This document shows positions 57,825-64,000 of a stretch of DNA of 64,000 nucleotides, piece after piece. Positions within the stretch are counted from its first letter, which is position 1. Each line of letters starts with the position of its first letter. The stretch is taken from positions 1 through 64,000 of the forward strand of contig CANQTH010000004.1 of NCBI GenBank assembly GCA_947626795.1, read 5' to 3'. The translations under genes and the position numbers were made by a program. The DNA is from an uncultured Lachnospiraceae bacterium. GTDB lineage: Bacteria > Bacillota > Clostridia > Lachnospirales > Lachnospiraceae. The notes below the pieces were generated by a model that worked only from the letters and a program-made list of their open reading frames with translations, had not been told where the DNA came from and did no database searches.

Positions 57825-57992
57825 TCCTCTGCGGATGGCGAAAGGCGACACGGCAAGCCTCTGCGGATGATTTTCGGGCAGACAAAAAGCGCATACCACA
57901 AAACGGCATGCGCCTGCTATGGCCCTCGCCCAGACTGCGAACGATAACGTCGCCTCTCGCCCAGACCGCAAGCGATAACGTCGGCCCTCGCC
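57824..57992. repeat. Two different 32-bp tandem duplications in one intergenic region
   Basis: CCTCTGCGGATG at 57826 and 57858; CTCGCCCAGAC(T/C)GC(G)AA..GATAACGTCG at ~57924 and ~57956. Confidence 0.75.
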
Positions 57993-58003
57993 GCCGCGCC
58001 CGC

Positions 58004-58798
58004 TCACACCTTTTGGAAAAAGAACGACTGATTCCGCTGGAAATTCAATTCCTTATAGTTCATGATCTGCTCCGTGCTTCCGATGAACAAGATCCCATCC
58101 TTCACCAGCGCATGGTTGAACTTCTTGTAGATATCCTCCTTCGCCTCTTCCGTAAAGTAGATCAGCACGTTCCTGCATACGATCAGGTTGCATCCGGACG
58201 GATATGTGTCTTTCAACAGGTTATGCTCCTTAAAATCCACCTGCCGCTTGATCGTATCGGAAATCTGATAAGAGCTTCCGATCTGGGTAAAATACTTCCT
58301 CTTAAACTCAGACGGGACGGACGCGATGCTCTTCGCATTGTACAGCCCCATCCGCGCTTTGTCCAACACCTGCTTGTCTATGTCCGTCGCCATGATCCGG
58401 ATCTGGTTGATCGGGATATGCTTCGACAGCGCCATCACCAAAGAATACGGCTCATCCCCTGTCGAGCAGGCCGCGCTCCAGACTTTCAAATTCTTGCCGA
58501 ACCGCTTGATCAGCTCCGGAAAGATCTCTTTATCCAGGTATTCCCACTGCTCCGGGTTACGGTAAAACTCAGATACATTGATCGTCAGGAAATTCACGAA
58601 CTGCTCAAACTTCTCCTTGTCCTTTTTCAGGAGCTCGACGTATTCCTTGTAGGAACTGACGTTATTCTTGCCGATCAGCGTGTCGATTCTGCGCTTCATC
58701 TGCTTTTCCTTGTATGCGTTCAGGTCAATCTTCGTCAGTCCGTAAATGTCCTTTTTAAACTCTTCATATCCATGTAATACAGTATACCCACTCACCAT
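58004..58798 (-). CDS. cheR: CheR-type protein-glutamate methyltransferase
   Basis: NVSEFYRNPEQWEYLDKEIFPEL; VWSAACSTGDEPYSLVMAL; DIDKQVLDKARMGLY; NLIVCRNVLIYF. Confidence 0.95.
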   Translation of the reverse strand: MVSGYTVLHGYEEFKKDIYGLTKIDLNAYKEKQMKRRIDTLIGKNNVSSYKEYVELLKKDKEKFEQFVNFLTINVSEFYRNPEQWEYLDKEIFPELIKRFGKNLKVWSAACSTGDEPYSLVMALSKHIPINQIRIMATDIDKQVLDKARMGLYNAKSIASVPSEFKRKYFTQIGSSYQISDTIKRQVDFKEHNLLKDTYPSGCNLIVCRNVLIYFTEEAKEDIYKKFNHALVKDGILFIGSTEQIMNYKELNFQRNQSFFFQKV

Positions 58799-58811
58799 AT
58801 TATCTTGTCCT

Positions 58812-59945
58812 CTACTCTTCTGAAGATTCCGCAGCTTCCTCGTCCTTTGCCTTCTGCGCTTCTTTTTCCGCGGCCGCCCTGGCTTCTTCCGCCGTAGGAA
58901 GCAGAGCCTTCATGCTTAAGCTGATCTTCTTTTCCGCCTCATTGAAGTCCACGACTTTCACTCTTATCTCCTGCCCGATCTTCAATACGTCCGACGGCTT
59001 ATCCACATGCTCCCGCGCGATCTGGGATACGTGCAGCAGAGCGTCCACGCCCGGGGCAAGCTCCACGAAAGCGCCGAAATCCGTCATGCGCGCGACAACG
59101 CCCGTCAAGATGTTCCCGACCGCAAATTTCTCAGCCGCGTCCCTCCACGGGTTCTCGTCCTCAAATTTCCTGCTAAGCGCGATCTTCCTCTCTTTGATGT
59201 CCTTGATGAATACCTTTACGACGCTTCCGACCTTGAACACCTTCTTCGGGTTCTCGACCCTGCCCCAGGACATCTCGGAAATATGCAAAAGCCCGTCCGC
59301 GCCCCCTAAATCGATGAACGCACCAAAATCCGTCACATTCTTAACCGTGCCTTCGATCACGTCGCCCACATGGATCCTTGCGAACAGCGCCTGCCGCAGC
59401 TCTTCCTTCTTCGCGAGGAGAAGCTGCTTCCTGTCGCCGATGATCCTGCGCTTGCGCGGGTTAAATTCCGTGATCAGAAACTCAATCTCCTGATCCTTGT
59501 ACTTCCCTAAATCCTTCTCGTATGTATCGGACACAAGGCTCGCCGGGATGAATACCCTCGCCTCGTCGATGAGGATGCTAAGCCCGCCTTCTAACACCTG
59601 GTCGACCTTCGCCTTCAAAACCTCCTGGTTGTTGAACGCCTCTTCGAGCTTCTTATTGCCTCTCTCAGCCGCGAGCCGCTTGTAGGTCAAGATCACCTGG
59701 CCCTCGCCGTCATTTACCTTCAATACCTTCGACTCCATCGTGTCGCCTACGGATACGATCTGGGTCAGATCCACATTCGGCTCGTTCGTATATTCGTTCC
59801 TGGTGATGATCCCATCGGATTTGTATCCAATATTCAAGATGATCTCGTCCGGTTTCACGTCAATAACAGTGCCTTCGACTACCTCCCCATTCCTTATTGT
59901 TTTAAATGACTCCTCTAACATTTGTTCAAAACTGATCTCTGACAT
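58812..59945 (-). CDS. rpsA: 30S ribosomal protein S1 (four S1 domains)
   Basis: GTVKNVTDFGAFIDLGGADGLLHISEMSWGRVENP and three further S1-type repeats; RBS GAGGAGG inside ispH. Confidence 0.93.
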   Translation of the reverse strand: MSEISFEQMLEESFKTIRNGEVVEGTVIDVKPDEIILNIGYKSDGIITRNEYTNEPNVDLTQIVSVGDTMESKVLKVNDGEGQVILTYKRLAAERGNKKLEEAFNNQEVLKAKVDQVLEGGLSILIDEARVFIPASLVSDTYEKDLGKYKDQEIEFLITEFNPRKRRIIGDRKQLLLAKKEELRQALFARIHVGDVIEGTVKNVTDFGAFIDLGGADGLLHISEMSWGRVENPKKVFKVGSVVKVFIKDIKERKIALSRKFEDENPWRDAAEKFAVGNILTGVVARMTDFGAFVELAPGVDALLHVSQIAREHVDKPSDVLKIGQEIRVKVVDFNEAEKKISLSMKALLPTAEEARAAAEKEAQKAKDEEAAESSEE

Positions 59946-60780
59946 TTTTTTGAACCTCCTCAATAATTTTGTGTGGGGTAGAAGCCCCTGCTGTAATACC
60001 TACGCTATTCATGGACTGCAGTTTAGACAAATCCAGATCCCCCTGTGTCTGTATATAGCAAGTATTCTTACATTCTTTCTTACATATTTCAAATAGCTTT
60101 TGCGTATTGGAGCTGCTCTTCCCGCCAATGACGATCATAGCGTCCACCCGCCCCGCGATCTCCTTAGCCTCGGCCTGCCGTTCCTGCGTTGCGTTGCAAA
60201 TCGTATTCAAAACAATTATATCATAACCTTTTTTTTGAATAATTTCAACTAGTTCTTTAAATTTCTTGTTGTTAAATGTCGTTTGCGACACAATGCACGC
60301 CTTTTCCCCGTCTGGCAGCGTGAGATCCCCGGCTTCTTTTGCGCTTGAGACCACGGACGTCCCCCGCGCGCCCACGCTCCAGCCCCTGATCCCCTCGACT
60401 TCCGGGTGGGAATTGTTGCCAATGATCACGATATGGTACCCTTCCCGGCTGTATCGCTCCACGATCCGGTGGATCTTCAGCACGAACGGGCAGGTGGCGT
60501 CCACATACGGAATCCCTTCCCGCTCCAGCAGCCCGTAGATCTCCTTCCCGACGCCGTGGGAGCGGATGACCACCGTCCCGTCCCGGCAGGCGGCCAGCTC
60601 TTCCGGCGTCTCCACCACGCGGACGCCCCGCTCCCGCAAGTCCCGCACCACTTCTTCATTGTGGATGATCGGCCCGTAGGTGTAGATCGTCTTTCCCTGC
60701 TCCGCCTGCTCGTACACGGTGTCCACCGCACGCTTGACCCCAAAGCAAAAGCCCGCGCTCTTTGCCAGGATCACTTCCAT
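59926..60780 (-). CDS. ispH: 4-hydroxy-3-methylbut-2-enyl diphosphate reductase
   Basis: MEVILAKSAGFCFGVKRAVD; YGPIIHNEEVVRDL; ATCPFVLKIHRIVE; TAGASTPHKIIEEV. Confidence 0.96.
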   Translation of the reverse strand: MEVILAKSAGFCFGVKRAVDTVYEQAEQGKTIYTYGPIIHNEEVVRDLRERGVRVVETPEELAACRDGTVVIRSHGVGKEIYGLLEREGIPYVDATCPFVLKIHRIVERYSREGYHIVIIGNNSHPEVEGIRGWSVGARGTSVVSSAKEAGDLTLPDGEKACIVSQTTFNNKKFKELVEIIQKKGYDIIVLNTICNATQERQAEAKEIAGRVDAMIVIGGKSSSNTQKLFEICKKECKNTCYIQTQGDLDLSKLQSMNSVGITAGASTPHKIIEEVQKNVRDQF

Positions 60781-60823
60781 GCCCATCCCTCCTGTTCCCT
60801 GCCCGTCCATGGGCGCGCAAGCC

Positions 60824-61510
60824 TCATCCTTCGGCCTGCTCCTGTTCCCGGCGCGCGCGCGCCAAATCCAGTATTTTCCCCGTCACTTCCTCGATCCCCA
60901 GGTCGGAGCTGTCGATCAGGACCGCGTCCTCGGCCTGCCGCAGCGGGGAGATCTCCCGATTCATGTCCTGGAAATCCCGCTTTTCGATATCCTCGCAGAT
61001 CTTTTCCAAGCTGCATCCGACCCCTTTTTCCTGCAGTTCCAAAAACCTGCGCCTGCCGCGCGTCTCGACGCTCGCCGTCAGGTAAACCTTTACCTGCGCG
61101 TCCGGAAGCACGCACGTCCCGATATCCCTGCCGTCCATCACCAGATCCGTGCCTGCCGCCATCTCCCGCTGGAGCTGCGTCAATTTTTCCCGCACCGCCC
61201 GGTAAGCGCCGACGGCCGCCGCCATCGCGCCCACCTTTTCCTCGCGGATGAGGCCGTTCACGTTCTCTCCGTTCAGAAACACCTGCTGCTCGCCGCCTTC
61301 ATTGGAAAGCGTCACGGAAACCCTCTCGCATGCCGCGCGGATCGCCGCCTCGTCCTCTCCCGCGATCCCTTCCCGCAGGAAAAAGAGCGCCATCGCGCGG
61401 TACATCGCTCCCGTATCCACATAGATGTAGGACAGCTCCTTCGCCACGCGCTTCGCTACCGTGCTTTTCCCTGCGCCCGCAGGCCCGTCAATCGCAATAT
61501 TAAACGCCAT
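60824..61510 (-). CDS. cmk: Cytidylate kinase
   Basis: IAIDGPAGAGKSTVAKRVAKELSYIYVDTGAMYRA; LVMDGRDIGTCVLPDAQVKVYLTAS. Confidence 0.97.
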   Translation of the reverse strand: MAFNIAIDGPAGAGKSTVAKRVAKELSYIYVDTGAMYRAMALFFLREGIAGEDEAAIRAACERVSVTLSNEGGEQQVFLNGENVNGLIREEKVGAMAAAVGAYRAVREKLTQLQREMAAGTDLVMDGRDIGTCVLPDAQVKVYLTASVETRGRRRFLELQEKGVGCSLEKICEDIEKRDFQDMNREISPLRQAEDAVLIDSSDLGIEEVTGKILDLARARREQEQAEG

Positions 61511-61534
61511 ATGCCTGATTCTCCTTTATCTCTC

Positions 61535-61641
61535 ATCATGCGCCGGACGCCGCGCCCATGCGCTAAATGTAAGTCTCCCTCCTACAGCAGCCGCAGAAAA
61601 TCCCTGTCATGCGCTTAGGTGCCGCGCCCATGCGCTAAATG
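61535..61641. repeat. Direct repeat TCATGCGC-N5/6-GCCGCGCCCATGCGCTAAATG, 72-bp spacing, second copy covers the end of the adjacent flavoprotein gene
   Basis: Exact 21-bp repeats at 61549-61569 and 61621-61641. Confidence 0.85.
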
Positions 61642-62909
61642 CTGTCGCCCGCGAGGTATCCCGTGGACCACGCGATCTGAAGGTTGAATCCGCCCGTCAA
61701 AGCGTCCACATCCAGGACCTCCCCCGCAAAATACAGCCCTTCCACCAGCCTGGACTCCATCGTGGAAGGGTTTACCTCCTTCACGTCCACGCCGCCCCGG
61801 GTGACGATCGCCTCGTCAAACCCCCGCAGCCCGGCTAACGTGAGCGGAAACGCCTTGGTCAGGGACACAAGCCTGCCGCGCTCTTCCTTCGTGACCTCGT
61901 TGACCTTCTTTTCCGGCTGGATGCCGCTTCGCTCGACCATGACCGGGATCAGCTTCGCCGGGAAGAGCTTCTGCAGGGAATTCTTGAACTGCCGGTTCAG
62001 ATTCTCCTCAAAATCCCGCAGCACGCGCCTGTCCAACTGCTCTTCCGACAGCGCCGGCTTTAAGTCGATCTCCATCCGCAGGGGCTTCTCCCAGATCTCG
62101 TCGTTGACGACGCCGCTCGCGCTCAACATCAGCGGCCCGCTGACGCCGTAGTGGGTAAAGAGCATTTCGCCAAAATCCTCGAACAGGATCTTCTTCCCGT
62201 CGCGGACCCGCACACTCACATTCCGCAGGGAAAGTCCCTGCAGCCTGCCGACCCAGGCTTCCTGCGCCTCAAATGGCACGAGGGACGGCCTCGTCTCTTT
62301 GACGTTATGCCCAAGCTCTTTCGCGAAGCGGCACCCGTCCCCGGTAGATCCCGTCGACGCGTACGAACGCCCTCCTGTGGCGACCAGCACGGCGTCGGCC
62401 TTTTTTACGCTCTGATCCGCGAGGCGCACGCCCACGGCCCTGCGCTCCCGGCCTTTGCGTTTCCCTCCCGCGCCGTCCGCCTCCCCGCCTATGGATTCCG
62501 TTAAGATCTCTTCCACCCGGGCGTTCAGCTTAACCTGCACGCCCCGCTCCCGCAAAGCGCGCTGCAGCGCGCGTATCACATCCGAGGCATGGTCGGACTG
62601 CGGGAAGACGCGCCCGCCGCGCTCTGTCTTGGTCACAAGGCCGTTCGATTCAAAAAAACCGATCGCCTGCCGGCTGTCAAAGCCGTAAAACGCGCTGTAA
62701 AGGAATTTCTTGTTCCGCAGGACATGCTTAAACAAGTCCTCCGTCTCACAGTCATTGGTCAGGTTGCACCTGCCCTTCCCGGTAATATAGATCTTTTTCC
62801 CCAGCTTCTCATTTTTTTCCAGCAAAAGGACCTGATGCCCCTGCTCGGCCGCGCGGGCCGCGCCGATCATCCCGGCCGCCCCGCCGCCGATCACGATCAC
62901 CCTGCTCAT
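61635..62909 (-). CDS. NAD(P)/FAD-dependent oxidoreductase, HI0933/BaiN-like
   Basis: VIVIGGGAAGMIGAARAAEQGHQVLLLEKNEKLGKKIYITGKGRCNLTN. Confidence 0.94.
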   Translation of the reverse strand: MSRVIVIGGGAAGMIGAARAAEQGHQVLLLEKNEKLGKKIYITGKGRCNLTNDCETEDLFKHVLRNKKFLYSAFYGFDSRQAIGFFESNGLVTKTERGGRVFPQSDHASDVIRALQRALRERGVQVKLNARVEEILTESIGGEADGAGGKRKGRERRAVGVRLADQSVKKADAVLVATGGRSYASTGSTGDGCRFAKELGHNVKETRPSLVPFEAQEAWVGRLQGLSLRNVSVRVRDGKKILFEDFGEMLFTHYGVSGPLMLSASGVVNDEIWEKPLRMEIDLKPALSEEQLDRRVLRDFEENLNRQFKNSLQKLFPAKLIPVMVERSGIQPEKKVNEVTKEERGRLVSLTKAFPLTLAGLRGFDEAIVTRGGVDVKEVNPSTMESRLVEGLYFAGEVLDVDALTGGFNLQIAWSTGYLAGDSI

Positions 62910-63820
62910 TCCACTCTCCCATACCGCAGCCTTACGGATTCCCCGATGTAATCGATCTCATCGTTCCCATAAACCTGATAATCTTCCCATACCTGCTCCA
63001 GCATTTCCAGATTCTCCGCAACCTCGCCCTTCTTCTTCGTGCAGATCGCCATAAGCAGCGCGTTTAAGACGCTTAACGGCGCGGCTAAGGACTCGACGAT
63101 CGCCGACATATCGCTGTTCGCGATCAGGTTGCAGGAAGAATACAGGTTCATCGGGGAATGCACGCTGTCCGTCAGCGTGATCACCCTGGCGTTGCGGTTA
63201 TTGGCAAATTCCATCGCCTTTAGCGTACGCACGGAATACCGCGGGAAACTGATCCCGACGATGGCGTCCTCCGAATTGATGCGCACCATCTGCTCAAACA
63301 GCTCGCTGGAACTGTTCGTCTGGAGCAGCCGCACGTTGTCGCAGACCATGTTGAGATAAAACGCGAAAAATTCCGCGAGGGGCGCGCAGCTCCGGATGCC
63401 CACGACGTAGACGTTCCGCGCAGAGACGATCGCGTCTACCGCCACCTGGAACGCCTGCTCGTCGATCTTTTCCAGCGTCTCCTGGATGCGCCTCGCGTCC
63501 GATTCCAAGACCGTCTTTAAGATCTCGGACTGCGGGATCCTCCCGTATACGTCCTCCATGCGCTGAACCGCCAAAAGCTTCGACTGCACCATCTCCTCCA
63601 AGGCCCTCTGGAACTGCGGATATCCCCGATATCCCAAATGAGCCGCAAAACGGACAACCGTAGATTCGCTTACCCCTACGGTTGCCCCCATTTTTGCCGC
63701 AGTCAAAAAGACCGCTTTGTCATAATTGTCCGTAATGTAAGCCGCAAGTTTCTTCTGCCCCTTGCTGAAACTCCCATATCGTTCATTGATCCGATTCAGT
63801 AAGTCATTGGCGCCGCCCAT
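62906..63820 (-). CDS. MurR/RpiR family transcriptional regulator
   Basis: N-terminal HTH MGATVGVSESTVVRFAAHLGYRGYPQFQRAL; C-terminal SIS domain VYVVGIRSCAPLAEFFAFYL. Confidence 0.94.
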   Translation of the reverse strand: MGGANDLLNRINERYGSFSKGQKKLAAYITDNYDKAVFLTAAKMGATVGVSESTVVRFAAHLGYRGYPQFQRALEEMVQSKLLAVQRMEDVYGRIPQSEILKTVLESDARRIQETLEKIDEQAFQVAVDAIVSARNVYVVGIRSCAPLAEFFAFYLNMVCDNVRLLQTNSSSELFEQMVRINSEDAIVGISFPRYSVRTLKAMEFANNRNARVITLTDSVHSPMNLYSSCNLIANSDMSAIVESLAAPLSVLNALLMAICTKKKGEVAENLEMLEQVWEDYQVYGNDEIDYIGESVRLRYGRVE

Positions 63821-63940
63821 TTTTCCTTCCTCAATTCCTATTTAAATTATGGACTGCCACAAGTACGGCTCTGCGGAAAACAGATCCCCGTTTTCCGCAA
63901 AACCATGTATCTGTAACAGCCCATTCTTCCGTTTCTGTCC

Positions 63941-64000
63941 TTATACCGGGTAAGCCCCATTCTCCGTATCCGCGACTGTCGCGTCCACTTTCGTCTGCTG
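63941..64000 (-). CDS. C-terminal end of a CDS truncated by the window edge
   Basis: Manual translation of minus strand: ...QQTKVDATVADTENGAYPV*; followed by hairpin TGCGGAAAAC/GTTTTCCGCA at ~63871-63901. Confidence 0.4.
   Translation of the reverse strand, partial: QQTKVDATVADTENGAYPV

Overview
A 64-kb chromosomal window, GC-rich for a Firmicute, almost certainly from an anaerobic spore-forming clostridium (Lachnospiraceae-like; inference from an alpha/beta SASP, GerW, SleB-type hydrolase, Rnf, HydABC and gene order). Most of it is core metabolism and cell biology: citrate synthase, thrC, leuCD, ilvC-ilvN, an electron-bifurcating [FeFe] hydrogenase (hydCBA), rqcH, recG, yloUV, rpmB, a PBP/FtsW pair, zapA, ruvAB, miaB, proBA, the Rnf complex (rnfCDGEAB), cheR, rpsA, ispH, cmk, an HI0933-type flavoprotein and RpiR. 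No rRNA, tRNA, CRISPR array, prophage or intact transposon was recognised. The most interesting signals are mostly non-coding. (1) A dispersed, exclusively intergenic, highly structured repeat family (core GTAACAGTTCAGCCTTCCGGCTTCACAGTTACGG). The full 145-bp unit has perfect 14-bp terminal inverted repeats and nested hairpins, and is present as an exact tandem duplication at 35.0-35.3 kb plus about 10 partial or decayed copies elsewhere. (2) An 82-bp tandem repeat that gives three identical extended -10 promoter boxes upstream of rnfC. (3) An apparently domesticated, catalytically dead HNH-AP2 homing-endonuclease-like protein in an AT-rich patch. (4) A ~19-bp degenerate repeat array in the putative 5' leader of ilvN. 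(5) A minus-strand terminator-like hairpin plus palindromic promoter region upstream of hydCBA. (6) An ispH/rpsA overlap at an A7 run. (7) A CheY + MshEN/CheX-like two-gene module. (8) An unannotated ~44-aa membrane sORF. All functional calls are from reading the sequence; no database search was run.
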